Shown: positions 49,228 through 59,244 of the stretch, piece by piece
Layout: every line of letters begins with the position of its first letter
Position numbering within the stretch: the first letter of the stretch is position 1
Source of the DNA: Clytia hemisphaerica
Taxonomy: Eukaryota; Cnidaria; Hydrozoa; Leptothecata; Clytiidae
Reading direction: 5' to 3'
Length of the DNA stretch: 64,000 nt
NCBI GenBank assembly: GCA_902728285.1
Contig: CACVBU010000292.1
Span: 3,228,770 to 3,292,769 of the forward strand
Program-made: the position numbers and the translations under genes
Notes under the pieces: generated by a model
Databases searched by the model: none
What the model saw: only the letters and a program-made list of their open reading frames with translations
What the model was told of the DNA's origin: nothing

Positions 49228-49620
49228 CTCAGACGTCACGGTTCCGTATCGTTCCGAAACGAAATGGTTCCGAAACAAGTGTGAAAGTCAAAATTCAAAA
49301 CATCAAAAAAGAAAACGTTACAATACAAAGCAAAACGAATAGACCTTTTCATAAAGTACGTTACGAACATCACTTATCTCTTTTTGAAATTATTGCCATG
49401 ATGATTAACTCCCAGCGGATTTTATTAAAACTACTTCCTATTCGTAAAAAATCATTAAAGGGAAGTAATCACCCTGGTAATTGTTTGAATACGAGGCAAG
49501 TGATGTTCGTGACGTAATCTATGAAAAGGTCTATTGAAACGGTTTCGCTCCACTATTTTCATCGGCGCGAAACTGCTCCATTTTCTTGCTCCGAAACGTT
49601 CCGAAGCCAATATGAGCATA
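49228..49620. mobile_element. AGACCATTTCAGA-family copy, interrupted
   Basis: CAGACGTCACGGTTCCGTAT and GGTTTCGCTCCACTATTTTC align with 43875-44030. The copy is split by a 192-bp MITE at 49341-49532 and its termini are decayed. Confidence 0.55.
49341..49532. mobile_element. AGACCTTTTCATA MITE, 192 bp
   Basis: The ends AGACCTTTTCATA and TATGAAAAGGTCT are followed inward by mirrored GTTACGAACATCAC / GTGATGTTCGTGAC. AT flanks both sides (49339-49340, 49533-49534), and the paralogous site near 43952-43960 has one AT. Confidence 0.75.
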
Positions 49621-49624
49621 ATAC

Positions 49625-51100
49625 TCTCGACCGAACTTTGGACCCTTAACGGGACTAAAAGGGAGGAAACAAAGGAAAATTTTGGGAATTTTACGACCCT
49701 TAGCGGGACAAATTTGATAAATTTTGACCAAATTTCGATCTTTCAGGGGTAAAAAGTTGAAATTTTCCTATTTTTCCGACACTTAGTGGGACTGAAATTT
49801 GATTTTCTGATTTTTCCGACCCTTAGCAGGACTTTGGAAGTCCAAAAAAGGTACCCTTAAGGGCGGCACATACCGTACCCTCCATTTGCCTAAGTACCCC
49901 CCCCCCCCCCCCCCCCGGGTTACATAGTCATTATCGAGTCATTATATATATTTAAGTAGCATTTTTTAAACATGAATGTTCATTATCACTACATATAAAA
50001 CCATTTAAAAATAAAAAGTGGCTAACAAAATAGTGAAGATTAGAAATTTAGACATAAAAACTCAGACTCGTAAAAAAAAAATGCCTACATTACATTAATA
50101 CTGATTAATAGGTTTTCAATTCTCTAAACTCAAAGTTACTTTAATGTCTTTAATCGATTCCTAATTACATAATGCAGATAATGGTAACTTTTGTTCGGTT
50201 TATCCTCCTCATATGTCGTATGGTTAAACCTGACAAGTATTAGCAACAATACCATAGTGCCATATATCCTGAGTTTAATTCCCACGTCTCAGATTAGATA
50301 AAGTATGAGGCCCTAGGAGGTTGAGGAAATAAGATAAGCAGCCAAAGTAGAAAAGGTACGAGAGGTTTTTGAAAGTGGTCGAAATGGACTGATCTAGGTA
50401 CCAAAGGATATGAGCAAACAAGAAGTTAAAGAAACGTAATTGTGCGGTGATGAAACAGTATATTTCGAAACGTAAACAAGAATGCCGAAAATGTATAATA
50501 GAACTTGGGATGACATTGGGGATGCATCAAGATATATATAACTGAGAGCCTAACCCGTTTTGACGACGGGTGTCCTGTTTTCCTAGCCTGTTTTGATGAC
50601 AGGTGTCGCCCCCTAGCCCCGTTTTGATGACGGAGGTTAATATAAACAGGGAGGTTGCCCTGGCGAACCTTAACACCGTTGGGAATACAGTGTGCGAACC
50701 TAATCCAGATCTAACTGGATCCTTCACCTTAGGGGATGTATCTAAGTAACTGCCTACTGACTTGCCAAGGTTACGTAGTAACCCAACACTAAACGTATCA
50801 TGATGCATCCCAAATGACCTAATCTCTGGTTAACACAGCCTTGCCCAGGGGAAACCATGAGATCAGGATCCGTCGCAGCAGCAGTCACCATGCTCTGATG
50901 AGAACGCAGTTGATATATAACTAAAAGAGAAAAAAAAGAAGAAGCAGAGAGCAGAACCGAAACTACAAGGGGCAAGCAGGGAGAGGGTGGGAGGGAAAGA
51001 TTAAAGTCGCAATCAATACAGGCTCAGTTTGAAGAGGGCTTGACACTAGAATATATATAGGCAAGGGAAGAACAACCGGCAGCCGAAATATACTATTTCT
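49625..51100. other. Low-complexity and repeat-rich region
   Basis: It contains CCCTTAGCGGGAC-type degenerate repeats (49640-49870), a long uninterrupted C tract at about 49893-49915, and three spaced GTTTTGATGACRGG units at 50555-50640. No gene is supported. Confidence 0.45.
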
Positions 51101-51520
51101 TAACCGCCTCGGCACGGTGGCGGGATGTACTTCATTCGACTTGGAATTAACCTAAGCTAAGGTTTAGCTCCAAATTAATTGGAGGGCTTGGAGCTGTGCC
51201 CGGGAGCTGTGATACTCAAAGGTAACAGCATAACAGAAGCCAGGCAAAATTCTGATGATTTGGATACTATATCCGCATCTTTGCGGTTCTTGTTCTTTTC
51301 GCGCCAAAATATCTTATGTACTTTCACTTTCAAATCAAAATGGTAGCTGAATGTGAATGAAAAAAACAAAATGCAGGATGTGTGTGTTGATAGTTGTCAG
51401 AAAATTAACTTTACTTTTCAAAATCAGGTAAGATGTGAAAAAGTAACTATATAGCCTGTCCAAAAATGCCAGATGCATGAAAAAAACTGGGCCTCAGACA
51501 TGGCATGGATATGGTCATCA

Positions 51521-51705
51521 TAGACCTTTTTTCAAAGAGGCCACCCTGTTGAATAATTATGTAGTCCAGCAGAAAAACAATGATAAAACCATGCATAATT
51601 ATTACAATATGCATGATACAGTAATTATGCATGGCTCTATCTATATTGTTTTTATGGCTGGACTACATAATTATTCAACAGGACGTCCTCTTTGAAAAAA
51701 GGTCT
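51521..51705. mobile_element. AGACCTTTTTTC MITE, copy 2
   Basis: Near-identical to 35222-35402 over its 185 bp, including both ends and the ATGCATAATTATTACAATAT centre, with AT on both sides. High identity between copies suggests fairly recent activity. Confidence 0.8.
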
Positions 51706-52107
51706 ATTACACTCCGATGTCCGACGAATTCAGCAAAATTCCTCAAAAAAGAAGCTTGATTGGACTGTAGGATGTAATTTTCAATAAATCACTGTTAACT
51801 AATAAACTATTCTGGAAATTGCGGCTTGGACGCCGGATATCTCCGATGTAGATTTGAGATTTGAGATCTGCTGCCTTCAACTTTTTCCAGTTAAGTTGGC
51901 GCAGCTCCGGCGTAACATTTCCCTTCTTTCCAGACTGGCTAATAAAGTCTTTTTCAGAAAATTAGGGAAAAACTCTTTGGGAGAACGCGCACACACAAAC
52001 CCTTTCCAGCCAAGACACTGCCTGCCCTGAACTTGAAAAGTCTACAATACACCTTTTCCATAATTCTCTAAACAGATGTGCACCCATTATTTTGATGACC
52101 ATTTAAG

Positions 52108-52305
52108 AATAATATGACCAAGTGGTGTTTATTTATGTTATTCTTTGTACCGTCAACTGCTCCAACTTGGGACGAGTGTACGCAACATGGGACTTGTTGA
52201 TATCTGGCCTGTATTTTCACTTACTGTTAAATCTCTTTGACAGCAAATTTGTTTTGATAACTCCACCAAGTTTATCAATCATACTTTCTGTCATAACATG
52301 CAGTT
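52108..52305. repeat. Repeat patches shared with 55177 and 8780
   Basis: AATAATATGACCAAGTGGTG and the next 25 bases recur at 55177-55220, on the far side of the Gypsy fragment. The next block (about 52148-52305) matches 8780-8945. The first pair are direct repeats bracketing the pol remnant but are too short to call LTRs. Confidence 0.5.
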
Positions 52306-52994
52306 ACATCAAAATGCCTCAAAAATATCAATATGAAAATTGCGTAATCAGAGAACGTATGTCTCGCTCATTATAAAAAGGCCGAGACAAACTTTCAATA
52401 GTTGGATTGTAACATCGAGTTAAGTCTCTTTTGTTAAGTCACCAGGGGGTAAATAAAACAGACCTTGATACATTTATCGTTCGTTTCAACTTGACAATTC
52501 GTTTAAAAACTCATCCTCCTAAATATTTGGGATAGGTAAAATATGTACAAAGAAATTCATACTTTTCCAGCCCGGCGAAAAAGAAGCGAACAATAAAATA
52601 TAATTACCCTTTTCAAATAAACCTCTTCGGTGGCGAGCATAGTCTACTCTGACGTAATTGTAAAATTTTATATGATGGGAGTTTGACATAGTAATATAAT
52701 GTTGTTTTGGGAATTATGAAGTTCTCTGGAATTTCAATTGCATTTATTCAGGTTGATTTTTTATGACTTCTAATGGTACTTTTTCTAATGAGTTTGATTA
52801 CTCTGTTCTCACACTTATGTCTTTTTTTTTTCGCGTCCTTTTCCGTGATTACTTTTATTTATATTTTTAAAGACAGGTAAGAAGGCATATTGATGTAACT
52901 GACATGTCACGATAACTTTCACTACATTTCGCTAAATGCTCAGAGCGCGACGGCCCATTTTCCCTTCTAACCGACCGATCTAATTTTCGCACCG

Positions 52995-53073
52995 AGTGGG
53001 ATTCGAACCACCACCAAAAAAAGACCTTCGGATTCGGAAGCCAGCGCTCTATCCGTTGAGCCATCGCCGCACA
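52995..53073 (-). repeat. tRNA-like sequence, probable SINE head
   Basis: On the minus strand GATGGCTCAACGGATAGAGC is a good A box and D arm, and GGTGGTTCGAATCCCACTCG a B box. The anticodon stem-loop lacks a U33-type loop, a T-tract sits in the variable region and the T stem has mismatches, so this is a tRNA-derived repeat or pseudogene. Confidence 0.55.
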
Positions 53074-53120
53074 GCAGAAACCTGCAATTCATAACAAATT
53101 AAATAGAACGGACAAACCTC

Positions 53121-55175
53121 TTATATATAGGTGACACTCCCAACCCTACCGGTGCCCCTAAATTTAGATCTCCTTGTATAATATCGAACTAATGCCAAGT
53201 CCCCTTGCATGATATCAGAGGGTTTTCGGTATTTTGAGGCATTGATAACCTCTTCATGTTGAATTTTCTTTTCTTTGTCTAGTGCCCGTGCTTTTTTTAT
53301 GTCATTTTCAGTCAAAGCCTTTCTTGGAAATTTGTCTTTCTGTCCGTCCCTGGGAATCCAAGCATTAAACTTTGTTCACAGCCTAGTTTATGATATTTTT
53401 GCTGCTTGTTTAACGCTTGGCGCAGGTAACTCGCCTGCAGGAAGATTTTTCCCTGCAATGCAGGTTCGGCCTGATTGGCCAGCTTTAGGCATATTACTTA
53501 GCAGTACTTTCGCGCACATTTTGATAATTTTGATGCGCGTGCATAATTTATGGAAAAAGCTGACTCTGTAAAAAAAAGGAAAACAAATGAAAATGAAAAC
53601 ATAGATTCATTTCGAAACAAAATGGCTGTTGACTGGAACTCTAAATACATGTGGCTGATGTTTTGATGTGGTTTTTAGTAGTTTTGAAAGTCTTTAAGAG
53701 CTTGTGAAAGAGTTTTTATGGTAAGTTGATTATGTGTGTTTGGCTGGGTTTCCAAAGTTCGGAAAGTCTGTCAACAAGAGCTCACACACAGACTGTTTAT
53801 AGCATTCTGTATCAGACTAATCTACCTGCACCAAGCTCTATAATCTTAGAACTTTGTGAAGTGAGGTATTTTTTGTTTTTTCTAAGATTATGAGCTTGGA
53901 TTCCCAGGCTAGGTGAGGGGTCTGTCGGTATGTTTTGAGCGTTTCCTGTAAGATCTCTGCTTCATTCGTTTTTGAGTGATGATTTATCTTCATTGATTTT
54001 CCCACGGTTTTAATGTATGTCTCAGCTGGATTTGACTAGGAAAATGAGCGGATGAGAACCTTGTTGCAACACCATGGCTTTTAGTAAACTCCTCCATTTT
54101 TCTGCTATTGAAAGGAGGACCATTGTCAGATATCTGATTTTCAGGATATCCATATTCATCATAGATCTCTGCTAGTGCAGGGATAACTTTTTCAGCTTTA
54201 GTTGAGGCTACGAGCTTTGATGCTGGGTATCTTAATCCCAGATCTTGAACAACACAACATGCTTGGATGATGGCATGGGACCAAAGAGTTCTACGGCCAC
54301 TGTGTCCCAAGAGTTTTCAGGTACCCTGTGACTGGTTATAGGTTCCTTTGTCTTTTTATCAACAAACAATGCACAATCATTGCAAGAACTGACAAAACTT
54401 TTCACCTTATCGTACATTCCATGGAAGAAAAAATGGAACCTAAGTGTCCTTTCAATTCCACTTTGTCCTGGGTGAGATCCCTAAGTGCTAGTTCAATAGC
54501 TAGTTTGTGTAGTGATTCTGGAAGAACAATTCTATCATCCTTGAGTGTTATTCCGTTCGCCATAACGGTTAGTTCGGACATGATAGGTCCAAATCTTTGA
54601 ACCTCTTTGGAGACGTTCTTAGGGATTGATTGATAGCCCTTCCGGAGATTTTTTTGAATCTGACTGAGTGTTTTATCATCAGCGGTTTCCTGAGAGATTC
54701 TCGCTAGTGAAATGTGATCAACAACTTGTGTCATATGGAGTATGTATAGAAGGTTTATTGAGGTCATTGTATTCTTCTCTCTGGCCAATTGGAAGACTGG
54801 AAAGCTTTCTCGCATGATGACTCATGTCTACTTGGTTAAGAGACCCTTTCTGGTATTCAACAAAAAAACGGTTTGTCTTGATGATTCAATTTGAACCAGA
54901 ACGCTTTCCATTGAATATGTGGACCAAGGGCTTGTGATCAGTGCTCACCTTGATAAGGGCAGGCAAACCTACAACATATTCACGGAACCGTCTGAGTCCA
55001 AAGTCAAGGCTAGCAGCTTCTAAATCCAACTGAGGACAGTGTTTTTCAGAATCATTAGTTGTCCTTGAGGCTAGAGCAACTGGTTTCGCTTCTTCTAAAG
55101 ATAGACCTTGTGCTAGAATTGCGCCTAGACTCGTCTTGTGGCCATCCACAACAATAAATCCCATCTTCGTCGCCA
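53121..55175 (-). pseudogene. Gypsy-type retrotransposon pol fragment
   Basis: Reading leftwards, broken frames encode: the RNase H region (about 55170-54890: SLGAILAQ, ALASRTTNDSEK, STDHKPLVHIF); the integrase zinc-binding region (54815-54400, ending with CNDCALFVDK); the integrase core (54370-54000: LFGPMPSS, ISDNGPPFNS); and an integrase C-terminal piece (53315-53121: ALVRYYTRRSKF). The usual first catalytic Asp is replaced by Glu at VELFGP, and the region of the third acidic residue is lost. Several frameshifts and no gag or RT upstream make it dead. It is a Metaviridae-like relic, not a host gene. Confidence 0.85.
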
Positions 55176-55347
55176 AGAATAATATGACCAAGTGGTGTTT
55201 ATTTATGTTATTCTTTGTATTTAATTGATTGACCCTGACTCTAAAGATAAGAAATATACAAAATATATTACATTTGGTCTCTAGAGGTAAACAAACCCGT
55301 TTTTGCCTGTGTTTCCTTAGAGAAGTTGGTTTTTTTAGTGTACACAA

Positions 55348-55580
55348 TACCGTGAAGTCAGGTAACTTGCATCAGTGGAGGCTAACATGCATAGCCCTCA
55401 AATGAATGACCTGGCTGGTCCTTGAAATACAAAGTTAAATCTAAACAAAAATGGTAGAGTAGAGCTGCGAGCGCAGCTGCGTAGTTCATTTGTTTTGACA
55501 TTTTGCTGCTTTGGTTGGTCAGTCATTTGAGGGCTATGCATGTTAGCCTCCAGTGATGCAAGTTACCCGACTTCACGGTA
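55348..55580. mobile_element. TACCGTGAAGTC foldback MITE, intact copy
   Basis: 233 bp with long mirrored ends: TACCGTGAAGTCAGGTAACT on the left and AGTTACCCGACTTCACGGTA on the right, continuing through GGAGGCTAACATGCATAGCC. The outer TA on both sides suggests TA target duplication. Relatives lie at 32393 and, in pieces, at 13951 and 18067. Confidence 0.8.
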
Positions 55581-56049
55581 GTCAGCTACAGGCTTTTTCT
55601 TTTAGGCCTTGCTCTTACTCTATAGGCACTGCTATAGGCGGCCACTAGTAACCATCACAGAAAATTAATTTTTTTGTCTAAGAAGCTTTGAACACCAAAT
55701 TTTGCTTTGAAAAAACAAAAGCGCCCCATCCTTCACACATTTTCATTTATAACTCAAATTTGATTCCAGAATCTTTCAGAAAATTTCAAATTATATACTT
55801 CCATTATAGGGTATATAATACTTTTATATAAAATTAATAAGAATTTAGAAAGCCAAATTTAAAATCGAGTACGTCTCGTCACAGATTTTTGCTAATGTAG
55901 ATATTCAAAAATTTAACTTAACACATGGTCAGAGCTTGTTTTCTCCACTATTTGAACTTAAACCTTCTCAATACATAAAATTATCAAATGTAATTTCCTT
56001 ACAAGGTGTGAATCCCAGAGTTACCGTAGGTGTAAGGCTTACACCTATT

Positions 56050-58130
56050 AATTAAAGTCTATCCAGATATAATTGGCAGTGGAAACAACAAGCGTTTGTA
56101 AAAAAGATAGGTTCTTAGAGGCCCACGGCGCGCCTTGAACCTCAATCCTTTAATAAATAAATAAATAAATAGCATAAGTAGAAAAAAAGCTTACAGAATG
56201 TCTGTAACTTTTGATAGTCAAACACAATTGGAAAATGTTTTTTTGCTTGTATTAGACAATCAAAAGCGCCATATTTGAATGTATTTTTGGTTGAGAAATT
56301 CGCTATTTTTAGCGGTTAAATTTGTGATTGCAAAAATTGAGCTTTTTTCTACTTATGCTATTTATTTATTTATTTATTTATTAAAGGATTGAGGTTCAAG
56401 GCGCGCCGTGGGCCTCTAAGAACCTATCTTTTTTACAAACGCTTAAAAGTTGTTATAATTTTCTTTAGGTACATTTTTGTTCTGGGGCTTCCCCTGACTT
56501 TCATTTGAGCATTGAGCTCGCGTGCTCTCTTGCAAAATTCTTTGATCGTCAATCGTTTCAAAATTGTGAGGTCTTCTGTTGCTCGATAGGATGTAGGAGG
56601 GCCTTTGTATGTCGTGATGGTTCTCAAGACTTTGTTCTTGTCTTCTTCATTTTCGAACACTACCTTGATTGGTCGATACCTCCCTTCCTCCTCTCTCTCT
56701 TCCGTGAATACTCCTCATCCTCTGTGTGTTTACGATTTTTATGTTCTTGATACCCACTCGGGATCCTCCAAATGTTCTTTGATTCCATGGAAAATTAGGT
56801 TGCATGCTGTGGATCATTGTTTGCCGACTGTTTCACTTCGAGTTATTTTCTCCACCTTATTTGATTGTTTATTCACCTGTTTGGATACAGCTTTAGCATA
56901 ACTAACCTCTTTCAGCTCTTGCTTCTTTTCGATTATGATGTTCTCGATCTTTGTTTCTATCTTCTTCTCGAGTATGCTCATCTTTGCTTCGAGGCTTTCT
57001 TTGATTTCTTTTGTAATAACGTTGACGTCTTTTGATTTCAGTTTGGAGATTTTTTCATTTTGTACTTTCATGATGTTTTCACATGCTTTAATATCCTTTT
57101 GAAGTCCTTCGATTTTGGTGTTTCTGCATGTTTCAACTCGTTCCATCAGCTCTGGTAAGATCTTAACACAACTTTGACACTGGAAACTTCTAGATTTAAA
57201 CGTTAAGCAAATCTGTATTTGGTAGATTGGTAGCTGGAAACAGTTATAATGAACATCTCGGTGGCACTTCCTGCAGGTCAGAGTGTCTTTCAAGCTGCAA
57301 TGCTATAATGCTCATTTTTACACTACCTTAGGTTAAGAAGGTTGTCAAATTTCAAGGCAAATAGAAAAGTTCTTCGGAAGATGTGGGACCCGAAATACCC
57401 CTTGGTAGCACTTTTCTGTGAAATATCAAATCTCCAACTTTTTACTGAAAACAGGGGTTATGCCATCTTTTTTTGAACAGTGGAATTAAAAGTTGTTAAG
57501 TGTTGCTAAGTGTTGCTGCATTGGTATTATTGGTATCATTGATCATTTCGAAACAAAGTGGAAATTACAATTTGATTGTTTTTATTGAGGCGATAAACAT
57601 ATTGAACTTATATATTGCCTTTGTTATTTTTAAATAATTAAAGAACTTTGCTAATTCCCAAAACACTAAGTACAGTTTGGCTATGAGGTCATTAAAGAGA
57701 TCGTAAAATGTGTTATGTTCGAAAATCTGTTTTATCATCACTACTCCCGATTTTGTTCAAAATTTGGAGAGTTGATGTTTCACAGAAAAGTGCTACCAAG
57801 AGGTATTTCGGGTCCCATATCTTCCGAAGGACTTTTCGGTTTGCCTTGAAATTTGACTACCTTCTTATTAACCTAAGGTTGAAATACCGCTGGTGTAAAA
57901 ATGAAGGTTATAACATAAGTAGAAAAAACGCTTAATTTTTGTAATCGCAAATTTAACCGCTAAAAATTGCGAACCAACCAAAAATACATTCAAATATAGC
58001 GCTTTTGATTCTCTAAAACAAGTGAAAGAAATTTTCGCGATTATTTTTGACTATCAAAAGTTACAGGCATTCTTGTTTCCACTGCCAATTATATCTGGAT
58101 AGACTTTAGATATAATTAGGTATAATTAAT
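56050..58130. mobile_element. Long-inverted-repeat element interrupted by a LINE
   Basis: The right arm (about 57720-58130) is one continuous block. Its reverse complement appears as two separated pieces on the left: 56055-56340 (AAGTCTATCCAGATATAATT ... CTACTTATG) and 57300-57440 (CATTTTTACACTACCTTAGG ... GGGACCCGAAATACC). Between the pieces lies a LINE ORF1 remnant. The left piece also contains an inverted copy (56092-56190) of the LINE tail and its flank. Confidence 0.65.
56341..57302 (-). pseudogene. LINE ORF1 remnant with zinc finger, coiled coil and RRM-like part
   Basis: The 57293-56814 frame encodes a PHD-like cysteine/histidine finger (CRKCHRDVHYNCFQLPIYQI, then CQSC) followed by a Lys/Glu-rich coiled coil and a Lys-rich stretch. 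After a broken interval, 56660-56433 encodes VLRTITTYKGPPTSYRATED and KRARELNAQMKVRG, like the RNA-binding part of L1-type ORF1 proteins. A (TAAA)n tract at 56385-56343 forms a typical LINE 3' end on this strand. No reverse transcriptase is present. Confidence 0.6.
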
Positions 58131-58134
58131 TTAC

Positions 58135-58980
58135 CTTATAATTATCCTTTGATGTTAAGATTACCCATTGTTCTGATTTTCATTTTGAGTCTCTGTTAGA
58201 ATGTCAGGGATCCAAAAATGTTCTCTACTTTTCACCATAAAAATGGTCGGGTCTGTAATTTTTCAAAATGTGAGAGGAAGGAAGACAAGATGGCGACAGC
58301 ACTCAGTAAACAGAAGTTGATTTTAGTACTTTTTACAAAAATTACTACAGTAACTAAAGCTACGGAGCAAATTTAAACCTTTTTTTCTTTTAATGACTGT
58401 TAAAAGGTTGTATTGTATTCTCACAAATTAAAGCAATAGGCTTCAGATATTTGGGCAAAAAAGGGGTATCCCACAACCTAGCTCAATTGGGGTAGCCGAT
58501 TGGCTACCCTGCTTTTTAGACCAAACCGTTATATTTTGAGAAAGAAGGGGCGTGTATGTATCTTCAATCAACAACAGTATAGCAAAAACGAATCAGGAGC
58601 TAAATTCTCAGCCTAAGAAATTAGGGTAAACATTGGTGAAAATGAAATCTCATGTTCCTGGGGGGATGGAAACGAATATTCATGTCTAATATAAGGAGAA
58701 AAAACCCCTCTTTAACTTGAAACCTTCAATAACCACCCTGAAAATATTAGGAAATGCTCACTTTATACGTCTCCTTTGAAAATTAATTTTTTAATAGAGA
58801 TCTTTAAAAACTTTCGTTTTTGTTTCAGAAAAATATTGAAGATTTTTTTCGAATAAAAAGACTTGAAAAATACTACAACTATAAAGATTATGTTTGGTAA
58901 GTTTAATTTGAGTTGTCCCGAAGGGATCCAAAATTTATATATGTGTGAAGAAATAAGAATTTTATTCACTCAGAAGATTT
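58135..58980. other. Region without recognised genes
   Basis: AT-rich DNA with short open frames only. A TACCCCAATTG-like mirrored AGGGTAGCC/GGCTACCC pair occurs near 58490. It leads into the ribozyme-bearing segment. Confidence 0.4.
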
Positions 58981-58983
58981 GTG

Positions 58984-59050
58984 TGGCAGAGCAGTTGTAT
59001 ACATTTCGTCCTTATTGGGACTCATCAGCACACTGCATACTGCACTCTGG
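58984..59050 (-). ncRNA. Type I hammerhead ribozyme
   Basis: On the minus strand the conserved core CTGATGA (59028-59022) is followed by stem II GTCC/GGAC closing a CAATAA loop, then GAAA (59007-59004). The cleavage triplet GTA lies at 59002-59000. Stem I pairs GCAG-TGTG (left of the core) with TACA-A-CTGC (right of the cut) with one bulged A, and a further AGAG/CTCT pairing lies beyond. Stem III is only two pairs (A-T, T.G) with no loop, the minimal form described for hammerheads of Penelope-like elements and retrozymes, which act as dimers. Cleavage is predicted between 59000 and 58999. The host element's ends are not visible. It lies about 195 bases from, and antisense to, the next gene. 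Confidence 0.85.
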
Positions 59051-59244
59051 CTGGCTAAATCGATTTATCTCTGACGACCACAAAATCACTTTAGGTTTGA
59101 ACTGAGACAGTGGACAGTAGGGAAATTCTCTACGTGACTCTTTGCAGACTTACTAAAAGTATATATACACTCTGCAAGAACTTTATGTATGTCTTTACCT
59201 TTCAATGTGGCGAAAACAAATTTTTCTGATGAAGCTTTTTAAAT

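Noticed and set aside
50880..50910. Second hammerhead core (CTGATGAGAACGC)
   Set aside because: CTGATGAG is present, but no stem II, GAAA or cleavage triplet follows in the right arrangement.
52995..53073. Functional tRNA gene
   Set aside because: The anticodon loop and T stem are malformed and a T-run interrupts the variable region; a tRNA-derived repeat fits better.
56814..57293. Host PHD-finger gene
   Set aside because: The finger plus coiled coil plus RRM-like piece, broken frame and (TAAA)n tail inside an element are typical of a LINE ORF1.
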